From positions 372,001 to 436,000 of the forward strand of contig BQMF02000064.1 in assembly GCA_027922465.2 (NCBI GenBank): a DNA stretch of 64,000 bases. Reading direction: 5' to 3'. The notes beneath the pieces were generated by a model. That model saw only the letters and a list, made by a program, of their open reading frames with translations. It was not told the origin of the DNA and ran no database searches. The DNA is from Turritopsis dohrnii. Its lineage: Eukaryota; Cnidaria; Hydrozoa; Anthoathecata; Oceaniidae. The first letter of the stretch is position 1. The number at the start of each line of letters is the position of its first letter. The position numbers and the translations under genes were made by a program. Of the stretch, positions 33,848-46,134 are shown in pieces.

Positions 33848-36800
33848 TAAATGAAGTTCTGGCAACACCCTTGTCTAACAAGTAAGCTCTCAGTGTGTTT
33901 CTGAACGTGGATAAACTTGAACATTCCCTTAATGGCTTCGGTAGAGTGTTGAAAATCGAGGTAGCTTCATACTGGAAGGTTTTCGCTTTATCGGTGCTTT
34001 TCAGTAGTACTCCGGTGCGGCTGTTATTATTACGTAGTGAGCGAACGTCATTTTTCTTTGCGACCTTGATGTTACAGGGAATGTTTGGGTCATTGAGGGA
34101 CTTGAATGTGAGCATGGCAATAGCATATTCGTATCTTTCTAGAATTGGTAACCAAGATAGTTTGGTAACATCATCAATAGTTCCATATCTACCGAATACA
34201 AAACCAGCAGCAGCGTTTTGAACTTTTTGCAGTCGTTTGATTAGATAAAGAGGTGTCGTGCCGATGTAGATGGAATTCCCATAATCAAGTTTAGATAGGA
34301 TTAGTGCGTTTACTAGTTGGTTCTTTAATTTGTAGGGCACCAGTCGTTTCAGCAACCTTAGCAATTTCAATGTGGCGTAACAGCTACGGATGATGTTGTT
34401 TATGTGTTCTTTCCATTCTAGGTGTTTATTGAAGGTGACACCAAGAATTTTTAGACTTGTTGTTGATGTAAGTTCTTGGCCATCACATGTAATCATGTTT
34501 TTTGTGTTGAGATGGTGCAGACGTGATTTTGGTGCTAAATACCATCGTTTTGGTTTTATTGTTATTGAAGACCAAGTTTGAAGCATTTGACCAACTTTTT
34601 AGATTCATGAGATCAGAGGTTAGTTCCGTAGCTTTATGGGTTAGGTTGGCTGGTTTGCAATGTCCATAAAGGGTAGTGTCATCGGCATATTGAAGGGAAT
34701 CGGACGTTTGAAGATATTTGGGCATGTCGATCACATAAAGATTAAATAGAGTAGGGCCAAGAATTGAGCCTTGTGGGATTCCAAAACGACTTGTTAGTAA
34801 GGTTGATGATTTATCATCGACTTGTACATAGTGTGGACGGTTGGTAAGGTATTCTGTCATCCAATGTAGAAATGGTTTAGAGAAATTTAGCTGGTGTAAT
34901 TTAGAGAGAAGGGTTTTGTAATCAATCGTGTCGAAAGCTTTGGAATAATCAGCAAACACTGCGATTGTGACTTCTCCTCTATCCATTGCTTTTAGTATTT
35001 CGTCTCTTAGCATCATTAAACAGGTAATGGTCGATCTAGATTTCCGAAAGCCATGTTGTGTTGATTGGTATAGATTTTCAATATGGTCAACTAATTGGTG
35101 AAGAACGACTCTTTCGAAAACTTTAGATAGGACGGGAAGAATTGATATGGGGCGATAATCAGAAGCTTGGGAAGGTGATTCGACTTTTGGTATGGGACAG
35201 ATTTTTGCAACTTTCCAGTCTTCAGGAAATGTATTGTGTTCAATGAAGCCATTGATAATGTGGGTTAGTGGTGATATGATTTTGTTGCCTACGGGTTTAA
35301 GGAGGTTTATGGGGATGTTATCATATCCTGTGGAGCAGTCATTTCTGATCTTGTTGAAGGCTGTCCTAACTTCGTAGTAGGTTGTTTTCTTGAGACGAAA
35401 GTGTGCAGCATCGCTGTTTTTCAGGGTATCGATGAATAAATGGAGATCTTCACTGGTTATGGGTTTTGTATTTGTGAGTTTTGCTGCAACAGTATTGTAG
35501 TGCTTGTTTAGCTCTTCTACATTGTGATCTATTACTTTATTATTTGGTTTCAAGATGCGGTTGATGATAGTCCAAACATCTTTAGGTCTGCGCGTTGATA
35601 AGGCTTTTCTGTAGAAGGACCGCTTCGCTTCTTTAATTTTAGTTTTGAGATGATTGCGAATATTTCGGAATAGTTGCCAATCTTCAATGCTTTGTGTTTG
35701 GTGAGCCTTTTTTCGAAGTGTATCTCGTTTGTGTTGTAGGTCGTTGATTTGAAGGTCATGCATCCATGGGGCGGGTGGTCTGGTTATTTTGCAACGTGTA
35801 AGAGGAGCATGTTGATTGATGCACTGGAGAATGATATCATTCATAACCTGGAGTTTTTCATTTGGGTCATCAAAACCATATACGATGTTAAGTGGAAGTT
35901 GTTCGAAGTCATTACAGTATTTCTTTAGGTCAAAGTTTTTGAAGTTTCGAATGTGCTTGTATCTCGGTTGGTAGCGATCGATTTTAGCGTTTATGCAAAT
36001 ATAAGGGCCGTCGTGGTCACTAATTTCGGTACACGGTAAAACGTTCTTGGCTTTTACTTTGGACGGGTAGTTCGTCACAATGTGGTCAATTAAAGTTAAT
36101 CCATGCCTAGTCGGTTTATTAATCACTTGAGTCAGATTGTAACAGTCCAGTACCTGCTGGTATCTTTGGGTAATTAATGAGTCAGGTTTTAACATATCTA
36201 TGTTGAAATCCCCTGCTATGACAATTATGCCATCCCAAATACTGGACACGTGGTTAATGAGCGATTCAAAACGGTCAAGCCATTCAGTTACACTATCAGT
36301 GTCAAAATTTGGTTGATAGACTGCACATATCAGAAATTTGCTATAGCGATTCTTGCCCTCTACTTCAATCCAGATATGTTCCATATGGCTATCACGTGAT
36401 TTAATATCGTCTCTTAACTTTGTTTTAATGTGGTCTTTAACATATAAACCCACACCTCCACCACGCTTAGCAGTACGATTACTGTAAAACATTCGATAAC
36501 CTGGGATGTTGACATACTGCAGTAGATGAGGGTTGTCAGTCAGCCAAGTCTCAGATAGAGCATAGATATCGAAGTCGTATTCATTTACCATACATTCAAA
36601 TTCGGTAAAACTCGACACCATTGATTGTGTGTTTAAATGCATGATTTTCAGCAGATTTTTATGCTCCTTCAGTTCATTTTTGTAATAGTCCTTCTGAAAA
36701 ATGACATCAGATTCAATTAAAGAGGTAGATGTAGACGGATAATCGAAGACTACAGCATTACATTCACTCTCATTTCGAAAAGGTAGCTCAAGATGTATGC

Positions 36801-37209
36801 ATTTAGGGCAAATCCAAGAAGTAGATAATCTAGAAACAAGATTCTTTCGATAACTCAATAATGAGCAAGTCCCATGTGTTGTCTGGATGCATTTTGTGCA
36901 AAGTAATCGTTTCTGATTACATCGAACTGTTTTATTGCATGAGTCACATTTTGGTGCGCTATGGAAACCAGGTCCAGGATTCTTTTCTATGTCTCCGTCT
37001 TGTAAAATAAGGTTGAAAGTGGCTGTGTGGTTACTGTAATAAAGCGTTCTCCCTTTGGACCATTTGAACCTCTTGTTCGATTGTTTCGTTGACTGTTGTT
37101 CGTATAAACCATCGGCTGATGTAAGGAAGACGATATCAGAAGCCATTAACGCTACGACCAGAATAGTCATGACACAAAACTGAATAATGACATGGTTTTT
37201 ACTAGCCAT
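33843..37209 (-). pseudogene. LINE polyprotein: signal, 2A, PHD, endonuclease, RT
   Basis: The start is ATG 37209 (MASKNHVIIQFC); upstream codons are open but have no ATG. About 1120 residues in two frames joined by one lesion: a run of four A on the minus strand (34527-34530) has one base too many. Order: hydrophobic N-terminal signal or anchor (about residues 7-33); 2A motif DGDIEKNPGP (71-80); PHD-like Cys-rich finger (88-140); APE-type endonuclease (about 190-420; HLNTQSM, AGDFNID, SDHDGP); RT (about 620-870; YRPISILPVLSK, FADYSKAFDT, GIPQGSILGP, YADDT); CR1-type C-terminal region to TAA at 33843. Catalytic residues are retained. Apart from the frameshift it looks young. Confidence 0.9.
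36970..36999 (-). other. 2A ribosome-skipping motif in the LINE
   Basis: Codons for DGDIEKNPGP match the D-(V/I)-E-x-N-P-G-P consensus of 2A peptides, which make the ribosome release after the glycine and resume at the proline. It would split off a ~79-residue peptide bearing the hydrophobic N-terminus from the PHD-endonuclease-RT protein. Similar 2A sequences behind signal peptides are known in non-LTR retrotransposons of sea urchins and molluscs. Confidence 0.85.
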
Positions 37210-37448
37210 GCTGTTGACAATTTTACGATGCAAATCTGCAAAATCTTCGTCTTGTATGACGTAAGATCTTGAGAAATGAACTCAGTCAAGGCCCAATTTA
37301 CTCCTACCTCTCCTTTGTTCAAATTCAAGACTTTTTTATAACACAGTGCAAGAGAAAAAGGTGAAAATCGTGCCCTTTTTTAAAGATTTCTCGAGGACAT
37401 CAAAAATTTACGTCCGTTGCGAGAAGCTCTTGCATTGCGCTCCGACAG

Positions 37449-39593
37449 AATGATTGTATGATAGTATGATAGTATGATAGTATGATAGTATGATGCTATG
37501 ATATTATGATAGTATGATAGAATGATAGTATGATAGAATGATAGTATGATGGTATGATAGTATGATGGTATGATAGAATGATAGTATGATAGTATGATAG
37601 CATGATAGTATGATGGTATGATAGTATGATAGAATGATAGTATGATAGAACGATAGTATGATAGTATGATAGTATGATAGAATGATAGTATGATAGTATG
37701 ATAGTATGATAGAATGATAGAATGATAGTATGATAGCATGATAATATGATGGTATGATAGTATGATAGAATGATAGTATGATAGAACGATCGTCTGATAG
37801 TATGATAGTATAATAGAATGATAGTATGATAGTATGATGGTATGATAGTATGACAGAATGATTGTATGATAGTATGATAGTATGATAGTATGATGGTATG
37901 ATATTATGATAGTATGATAGAATGATAGTATGATAGAATGATAGTATGATAGTATGATAGTATGATGGTATGATAGAATGATAGAATGATAGCATGATAG
38001 TATGATAGAATGATAGTATGATAGAACGATCGTATGATAGTATGATAGTATAATAGTATGATAGTATGATAGTATGATAGAATGATGGAATGATAGAATG
38101 ATAGTATGATAGTATGATAGTATGATAGTATGATGGTATGATATTATGATAGTATGATAGAATGATAGTATGATAGAATGATAGTATGATAGTATGATAG
38201 TATGATAGTATGATGGTATGATGGAATGATGGAATGATGGAATGATAGAATGATAGTATGATAGTATGATAGTATGATAGAATGATGGAATGATAGTATG
38301 ATAGCATGATAATATGATGGTATGATAGTATGATAGAATGATAGTATGATAGTATGATAGTATGATGGTATGATAGTATGATAGAATGATAGTATGATAG
38401 TATGATAGTATGATGGTATGATAGAATGATGGAATGATGGAATGATAGAATGATAGTATGATAGTATGATAGTATGATAGAATGATAGAATGATAGTATG
38501 ATAGCATGATAATATGATGGTATGATAGTATGATAGAATGATAGTATGATAGAACGATCGTCTGATAGTATGATAGTATAATAGAATGATAGTATGATAG
38601 TATGATGGTATGATAGTATGACAGAATGATTGTATGATAGTATGATAGTATGATAGTATGATGGTATGATATTATGATAGTATGATAGAATGATAGTATG
38701 ATAGAATGATAGTATGATAGTATGATAGTATGATGGTATGATAGAATGATAGAATGATAGCATGATAGTATGATAGAATGATAGTATGATAGAACGATCG
38801 TATGATAGTATGATAGTATAATAGTATGATAGTATGATAGTATGATAGAATGATGGAATGATAGAATGATAGTATGATAGTATGATAGTATGATAGTATG
38901 ATAGTATGATAGTATGATAGTATGATAGTATGATAGTATGATAGTATGATAGTATGATAGTATGATAGTATGATAGTATGATAGTATGATAGTATGATAG
39001 TATGATAGTATGATAGAATGATAGTATGATAGTATGATAGTATGATAGAATGATGGAATGATAGAATGATAGTATGATAGTATGATAGTATGATAGTATG
39101 ATAGTATGATAGTATGATAGTATGATAGTATGATAGTATGATAGTATGATAGTATGATAGTATGATAGTATGATAGTATGATAGTATGATAGAATGATGG
39201 AATGATGGAATGATAGAATGATAGTATGATAGTATGATAGTATGATAGTATGATAGTATGATAGAATGATAGTATGATAGTATGATAGTATGATAGTATG
39301 ATAGTATGATGGTATGATGGAATGATGGAATGATGGAATGATAGAATGATAGTATGATAGTATGATGGTATGATAGAATGATGGAATGATAGAATGATAG
39401 TATGATAGTATGATAGTATGATAGTATGATAGTATGATAGTATGATAGTATGATAGTATGATAGTATGATAGTATGATAGTATGATGGTATGATAGTATG
39501 ATAGAATGATAGTATGATAGTATGATAGTATGATGGTATGATAGAATGATAGAATGATAGCATGATAGTATGATAGTATGATAGAATGATAGT
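37449..39593 (-). repeat. 8-bp satellite array, inverted copy, 2.1 kb
   Basis: Tandem AGTATGAT octamers with variants AGAATGAT, GGTATGAT, GGAATGAT, AGCATGAT and AGAACGAT, the reverse complement of the 19-23 kb array. A roughly 700-bp block around 37720-38060 recurs at about 38480-38830, including the rare ACGATCGTCTGAT variant, so segments within the array have been duplicated. The long minus-strand ORFs are by-products, as in the left array. Confidence 0.96.
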
Positions 39594-39630
39594 AATAACA
39601 GAGTAACATAACGGAGGTAATGGAGGTAAT

Positions 39631-39698
39631 AGAGTAATAATATAACGGAGGTAATAAGTACATTATCTCTGTAATTTAATGTCAGTAATACATATCGA
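39631..39698 (-). repeat. Conserved flank of the satellite array, right copy
   Basis: Inverted counterpart of 19048-19113. Between it and the array a short duplication of the GGAGGTAAT phrase (39594-39630) has been added. Beyond TCGA at 39695 the two loci part company, apart from a weak CCGGTT/ACGGTT similarity. Confidence 0.85.
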
Positions 39699-39911
39699 CT
39701 GAACCGGAAAAACGAAAACGAAAACATCAAGTCAGCTTGATTGTTGTACAATTGTATATACGAACGATTCACGGTTTGTATCATTCTTTTTGTACTAAAT
39801 AATGCTTGGTCGTGACGTTACACACTAGGAATTAAAAATAATAATACAACATTTGATGTTGTTAAATTTTGATGTTTTCAAGTATTTCTCTCACACTAGC
39901 TAGCTTAGCTA

Positions 39912-41523
39912 CCGTGAGTTGGGGTGAGATTCAACTCAGTGGGGTGAGATTCAACAGCACCATTATCCAGACCACAACATTCAACAAAATAATTCAAAAT
40001 TTCAAAACAACAACATCGCATATCTGAACCAAGATGTAATCTATACTACATACAATAAAATTTTTTTTATATTTTTACAAATGCCGAATGTAAACTGCCT
40101 TTGAGCTCTTCAAATCCCAACACGAGTTAAAAGACTTCGTAAAGCCGTGCACGTTTATTTTTATACCACCAATTAGGATTTCTCAAAGACGGTTTCCATG
40201 AAGTGATGTCCACCCTCCGCTCAGCCACCTTTCGCTCTTTCACAAGCGTGTTTATAAAAGCTACTAATGCGCGGGTCGTATTTTGGGGTGCGTGGGCGGA
40301 AGCTATGTAGTGAAACAAACTGAAGGAGATGATTGATCACTGTGCGCAAAATTTATTTTTCAAAGACGGTTTTCACTGAGCAATATCGCCCTCTAAAACA
40401 CCTTTCCGTCCAACCCAGCGCACCTACAAAGCTTATCGGCGGGTCTTACGCAATGATGGAGAGAACGATGGAGAGAATTGATGACTGTGCAATTACTTTG
40501 TAAAGGGTTTTGTGCAAAGATTAAAAAGTGCGCACCGTATACACTCCATCAACTCCCATTGGTACTCAGTTGACGTGCAGCACGTCCAAGGAAAAAGGAT
40601 ATAATTCCGGGAAGAGCCCTGCAACCCAACGATTTGAAAAGTAAAACGGAAGAGGAATGGGTCTGCAAGAAATGTGATCAAAAATGGGACGACGAGAGTG
40701 AAAGTCGCTGGATCGTGTGTGATAGTTGCAGCACAAAATTTCATCTTGAGTGCACAACCATTATGCACAAAACAATTATTGGACAATAAATCTGGAGAAA
40801 AAGCAGTTTCATTGTTGCAAAGGAAAAAAATAAAATAACAAAAAATGATATTGTGCGTCGTATATTTCTTTTTGCTTCCGATGTTAATATTGAATTAATA
40901 CTTGTCTGACAATATTTCATTTAAAATGCAATCTACAACTTTTTGTCACATGATTTGAAATCTCTGACTATGATGACTAGAACTCATCCTAATAGGCTCA
41001 ACTTAACCGATTTGCAATGTAGAAACCAGGCATTCACTTTCATTTTCAAGCAACCGCGTGTGTAGTTGTGATTCACACCAAAAAAACCGCTGACCATTTA
41101 TGAAATTCTATACAAACCTGTTGTCAAAACCTAAAATTTTAAACTATTTCTTATAACAACTTTTACCATCGTATATCAAAATCTAACGAACCGAAATGAA
41201 ATTTATGAAAACATTTTTCTCACAGAGAAACTAAAACAACATTCCCATTTTGGAAAACGCGTTTTGTTCAGCGGGGCTATTTTGACGTCAAAACATTTGA
41301 AGCCCGTACATAACGAGATTGATGGATCGTGACATTTTAATAGCCAGAGTCTCTTTAAATGGTAATCATTCATGAATGTTTTGATTGCTTTAAATCTTTT
41401 TTGTGTTGTATAACTTGGTTTAGTTTTAAAAATGTAATGTATTTGAATTACTGACCAGATGTAGCTTGGATTTTGGCATGTTGAATCTCGCCCCGCAGAG
41501 TTGAATCTCACCCCAACTCACGG
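39912..41523. mobile_element. TA-flanked TIR element with PHD remnant, 1.6 kb
   Basis: The 45-bp inverted ends start CCGTGAGTTGGGGTGAGATT; each contains two direct copies of GGGGTGAGATTCAAC (one GGGGCGAG in the right end). TA at 39910-39911 and 41524-41525 is the target duplication. A PHD-type finger at 40574-40789 matches the C-terminal finger often carried by pogo-like transposases, so this is likely an internally deleted pogo/Tc1-mariner relative. Confidence 0.82.
40574..40789 (+). pseudogene. PHD finger remnant of a pogo-like transposase
   Basis: A 71-codon frame ends with EEWVCKKCDQKWDDESESRW and then IVCDSCSTKFHLEC. The cysteine/histidine order C-x2-C...W..CD.C...H..C is that of a PHD zinc finger. 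The catalytic domain upstream is missing and a stop lies just before the frame. Basic residues (RAARPRKK) precede it. Confidence 0.65.
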
Positions 41524-41719
41524 TACATAATTGCCCTAAAATTCGAACTGCTCAGACTCTCAACTGTTTTTACTTTTTTGTTGTTTTTTCATAGTAGGTC
41601 CACATCAGTGCTTGACACTGCGTTCTATATAATGTATATATTGTATATTTATTGTATTATATAAATTGTATTTATAAATAAACAAATGTCCAGTGTGTGC
41701 GTTGTGTTTGATTTATACA

Positions 41720-41882
41720 TATGAACAGTTAAAACACATTTTTTATATACAAATTTTCGATATTTACATATCTTTATCAAGTTAATAAAGATAAAGTTGA
41801 TAAAGATATGATAAAGATAAACTTGATAAAGATATGTAAATATCGAAAATTTGTATATAAAAAATGTTTTAACTGTTCATAT
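41720..41882. repeat. Inverted repeat at the 3' end of the Penelope element
   Basis: Arms 41720-41782 and 41819-41882 are complementary except for a 2-bp difference, around a 36-bp centre rich in GATAAAG. Each arm contains TTGATAAAGATAT...ATATCGAAAA, and a third diverged copy occurs on the minus strand at 41935-41972 (TTGATAAAGACAC...GGTCGAAA). Confidence 0.85.
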
Positions 41883-42583
41883 AAATTGTATTTATGATAG
41901 AGAAAACATAGAAAACACAGATATAATCTATTACAATATTTCGACCAACTATGTGTCTTTATCAAGTGTACATTGCTTCTACTGACAAGGAAATTTATAT
42001 GGTTCAACAAAAAATTCTAAAAAAGTGACAATTAACAAGGGGGTTAAAAAACTATAGAGACAAATAGAAGAAAATTAGTGGTTAAAGAAATTGTGTGAAA
42101 TATACAACAAAAGAAACGTGCGTAAAGAAGTCAATAAGGTGTGTTAAAAAGATATCTACATAAAAGGAATTAGCTAGAAACAATAAAATATAACTATAGA
42201 GTCATTCACAAATTAAAAGGTGATAACAGTATTAAGCAACCGAAAAATAACAAAAAAGTATGTAAGTGAGGTCGGTGAAAAAACATTTAAAAAAACAACA
42301 AAACACTTACAGCCTCTTCTCTCTAAAGGCCATAAGAGAAAACAAAAACACAAAAAGCTATATAAAATATACACTAGAGAATATACCAGGTTACAGTTGT
42401 CAAAATGATCAAAAGTAAATAGGGGGTAACTATATACAAGTAGGCCTATCAGGTTAAATCAATAACCCGCAGAGAATACTCAATCTAGTGTAACCAAAAG
42501 GCAAAATAATATATAGGAAAATTATAAAAACTAAAATATAAAATCAAACAAACTAAAAACTAATGTACCCTTAAGGAAAGCAC

Positions 42584-43735
42584 CTATCCAAAATCTAATG
42601 GCACATCCCGCTCATTCAGGCCATCAGGGAGGAACGTATTTAAAGTTTCCTGCCAAAAATCCTCCCTTCGTCTAACTGCGGGTAGGTTACTCGCTTCATC
42701 GATAAGTCTAAAATCCCAGTCCTCGCGTCCATGATGGTCCTCCTGAGCGAAATGTGCATGGAAACCAGCTTGTGGAACGATGTTACCCAATACGTGTTTC
42801 TTAAAGCAGGATTTGTAATTATTAAATCTTTTTCGAAAAGGAGGACCCGTGCTTCCTACGTATTGGATGCCGCACGTTCTACAAGTAATTAGATAAACCA
42901 CAAATTGAGAGTTGCAATTTAGATCAACGGGTTTAATTTGATATTCTTTTCCATCCCTCCTAGAAAAACTGCTAGTTTCCGTAATAGAACGACACACCTC
43001 GCAACGTTTTCCTCCACATCCCCTACACCCCGGTTGCCCAATTTTTGGCAACTTAGCACGAACTAAAATGTCTTTCAAACTTCTTCCCCGCTTAAAACCA
43101 ACTATTGGAATGCTTTGGAAAACCTTGCGATGTTCATTGTTAGGTGTTAATAAAATATGTATATCGGATAGGATTTTTTTCAATTCTCCGAAGGCAGGGT
43201 GGTACGTTATATTCAAAACTACTCCAGGAGATTTCTTTTTCTGGTTCTCACGAAACAAAAGCTCGGTTCGTTTGAATTTTCGAGCTTTCAAAATTTGTTC
43301 ACGTACCATCCTGTCCTTGTAACCTCTCTTGCTTAGCCACTCCTCAAGTTGATTACACCTATGATCAAAAAATTCCGGCTCCGAACAAATTCGGTTTAGT
43401 CTAAGAGCTTGGCTATATGGAATTGAGCGTTTACAATGGTACACATGACAAGATGACGCATCCAAATATTGATGGGTGTCAGTTGGCTTAACAAAGAGGT
43501 CAGTGACAAGTTTTTTGCCCCGACGAATCACCCTGACATCGAGAAAATCAATACTATCTGGTGAATAATTAGCGGTAAATTTAATAGTGGGGTGGCAACT
43601 GTTAAGGTACTCAAGGAACTGTTTCAAACTTTCCTCCCCATGTTCCCAAATCAAAAAAATGTCATCAATATAACGCCACCAAACTGAAGGTTTAAGGTCA
43701 GACTTTTCAAGTATCTTTCGTTCTAGTTGATCCAT
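42584..43735 (-). pseudogene. Penelope RT C-terminus plus GIY-YIG endonuclease
   Basis: A 383-codon open frame. WWRYIDDIFLIW near residue 22 is the RT active-site box (YxDD). SIDFLDVRV follows near residue 65 and a helical thumb region after it. A Cys-rich linker (CRGCGGKRCEVC) near residue 240 leads to the GIY-YIG nuclease: FVVYLITCRTCGIQYVGST near residues 283-301, with arginine-bearing FRKRFNNYKS. The first ATG (43735) is internal to the ancestral ORF. The frame is intact in the part that remains, so the truncation is probably a 5' incomplete insertion. Confidence 0.88.
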
Positions 43736-43755
43736 GAAAAGAATGGCATTTACCT

Positions 43756-46134
43756 GTGTGAAATTATATACTCCGAATCACTCACATGAACTAATTTATC
43801 ACCTGCCAGAAACCCATAAGTCAGTATATAGTCGATAGGCCTATGCCTTTAAGGGAAATTAAGCCCTCTTGGAAAAATGTTTAGCTGCAGAAATGACTCA
43901 TTAATCTTCTGTGACCATTAAAAATTACTATTATACTGTATACTCAATTTTTCATTACTTAATATCTAACAACGGACACCATTGCTGCTTGCAAAAGAGC
44001 ACTGTGATGTAGATCATACAAATTTTGGTGTTACATTGTGATTGCTCTTTTTGTAGAGATTTCATAAACTAGAAGATTTTGCTTTTGTTGATGAAAGTTC
44101 TTGTGTTCTTTGTGATATAATGTTGTTTTAGTATATATGAGCTTCAGTATGAGTGTGATTTTTTTTTCTTGAATGTTGCTGCTTGCTTAACTTTCATTTA
44201 TAATATGAGGTTTAACCTATCAATGTTTTTTAGTCTACAAATTATTTTTCAATGGTTGGCTGAGGGTTTTTTTGGATTTTATAGCTACATTTACATCTTG
44301 CACATTTTTTAAATTTGACATCAAGAGTGCATAAAGAATGACACATCTAACAGAAAATTTAATCTTTCATTGCACCATAGTCACAAGAAAAGTGCTCTTT
44401 TTCTTGTGCCTATGCTTGCACACACATGGTCACCTGTAATTTTTCCATCGTATTTTTCACTGATCTTAGAAAACTTTTTTTCATTTACCTGGTTCTCATT
44501 CTGTTAAAGATAAAAAAACACAACCAGTTATTACAAATAGAAGCTATCCCCTATAATTCTATTTTAAGTTGTCCTGCATGAAAACGTAATTGTTTACATA
44601 AAGATGTATGTTTTTTGTATCTATTTATTTTGTATATATGTATGTATCTTTTCTGCGGCATTTGCACTCATAAATCATCATTGAATAAATATTGTGATGC
44701 ATGTCTCAAATGAGCACCAATGCAAGTTTTCTAATGTACCTGAGTTCGAAGCCTCCGAAGTATTCACCAAGAACTGCTATCCCCACCGTCACCATTTACT
44801 TAGCTCCTCTTTTGTATAAGTTGGTTCCCATTTATTGCAACCACTGTTTTATTCTTTTTCTTTATCTTCATCATGATCACTTACGTCAGTTACTAGAATT
44901 CAGAATTTCTGAAGACACTGAACTTTCATGAACGATAGATATCCTGCAAATGAAATTAGCTCTGTGACGTCATGACTTTTAAAATAGAAAGCTTTAATGG
45001 CGACGTTTCTTGGAAAAATGTATAAGCAGAGATGTTGAAACTCTTGATACAGGTGTGCCAAAAAAAGAGGAAGAGATCACCAGACAACAGAAAATACTTC
45101 ATATATTAAGAGCCATTTTCTGAGAAATTCAGGCAAAATAGGGCAACCAAAAGTTTTCTGTAGTTTTCATTCTTAATGAAGGCTGGATGAGTGTTATCAA
45201 TGAGGATGGGCTTTGTTTAAGGTATGCTAAAATGCACCATTCTCACAAAAACAATCCAATGAATATCTAAAAACAAATTATAAACAAACAAACAAAAGAA
45301 ACTATAAACTATAACAGAAAGCAAAACATCATACAAAATAGAACATTGTAACAGTCTGGTGCAAACATTTCTCTTATAAAGAAACACACCATCAAGTGCA
45401 TACAAAATATGTCATGAAATTTTAACAAATTATAGGGGAATCTGGAGTGGAGGACTATTGAAGTTGAAGCTTTGTCAATACCAGGTCAGTTTCCCCACTG
45501 GAATATCTCAACTTTGTTGATTTTTCGATTTCAAAATGAGTCAGCTAGGTGATCCCCAAACATATTTTTGATTTATTGTTGTTGTTGGCTTTTGAAGTTA
45601 TAACCCACAATGATGGCGATATCAGATATGTGGTTGCTATTGTGCAGACTATTGCTTTGATGTCCCAAATATAGATAGACAGGATATGACATAGTTTTGG
45701 GAACTTTTGAGACTGGCATGCCAAATATTAACATCGAGAAAGTCTTTGATACCATATCTATAGGATAAGTCATAGTTTGTTAACGTGTAACCCTATGCAG
45801 TTTTAATCTGCTCTACACCACCGTTCTACTTTCTGTTCACGACTCTGTAGCTCAAGTTTGTAGGACTGTAATAGTATACTGTGGATTTTAGCTTGCCAAC
45901 TAAGCAAGCAGGTGTAAAGCTAATCTGAAAGAAGTAGTTACAGGAGAAGACCATGATTATGTTTATGTTTCACAAAAAAGAAACCATAGTATCATTCCTT
46001 TTTTTATTGTAGCTAACCAATCATTAACATTTGCTATTGACACTGAAGTATTACTATTGAAGTGTTACTATGCTTTTTTTGCTGATGTGCTTAAAATTTT
46101 CTGGAAAGTATTTTATAGCTCTTAAAATAATGCC
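43756..46134. other. Intergenic DNA upstream of the GABPB-like gene
   Basis: No gene recognised. 45107-45146 is a dispersed 40-bp repeat. The GABPB-like promoter should lie in the last few hundred bases, but no clear core element is visible. Confidence 0.5.
45107..45146 (+). repeat. 40-bp dispersed repeat, copy 2
   Basis: Exact reverse complement of 2263-2302. Confidence 0.7.

Larger units (their letters stand above)
33679..37448 (-). mobile_element. CR1-like non-LTR retrotransposon (LINE)
   Basis: A nearly complete LINE on the minus strand, inserted in the AGTATGAT satellite: satellite lies at both ends (33551-33678 and 37449 onward). The 3' end is a run of ATT trinucleotides (33676-33704), as in CR1-clade elements. 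The 3' UTR contains a 38-base A run (T run on the plus strand, about 33806-33843). About 240 bp of 5' UTR precede the ATG at 37209. The single ORF has one frameshift. Confidence 0.88.
41720..43755 (-). mobile_element. Penelope-like element, 5'-truncated
   Basis: The minus-strand coding region encodes the end of an RT and a GIY-YIG endonuclease, the hallmark of Penelope-like elements. Homology stops near 43755, so the N-terminal two thirds of the RT are lost. The 3' region holds a ~63-bp inverted repeat (41720-41782 and 41819-41882) and hammerhead-like motifs. Confidence 0.85.

Noticed and set aside
37380..39784. Long minus-strand ORFs of 727, 719 and 370 codons
   Set aside because: Same satellite by-product in the inverted array.
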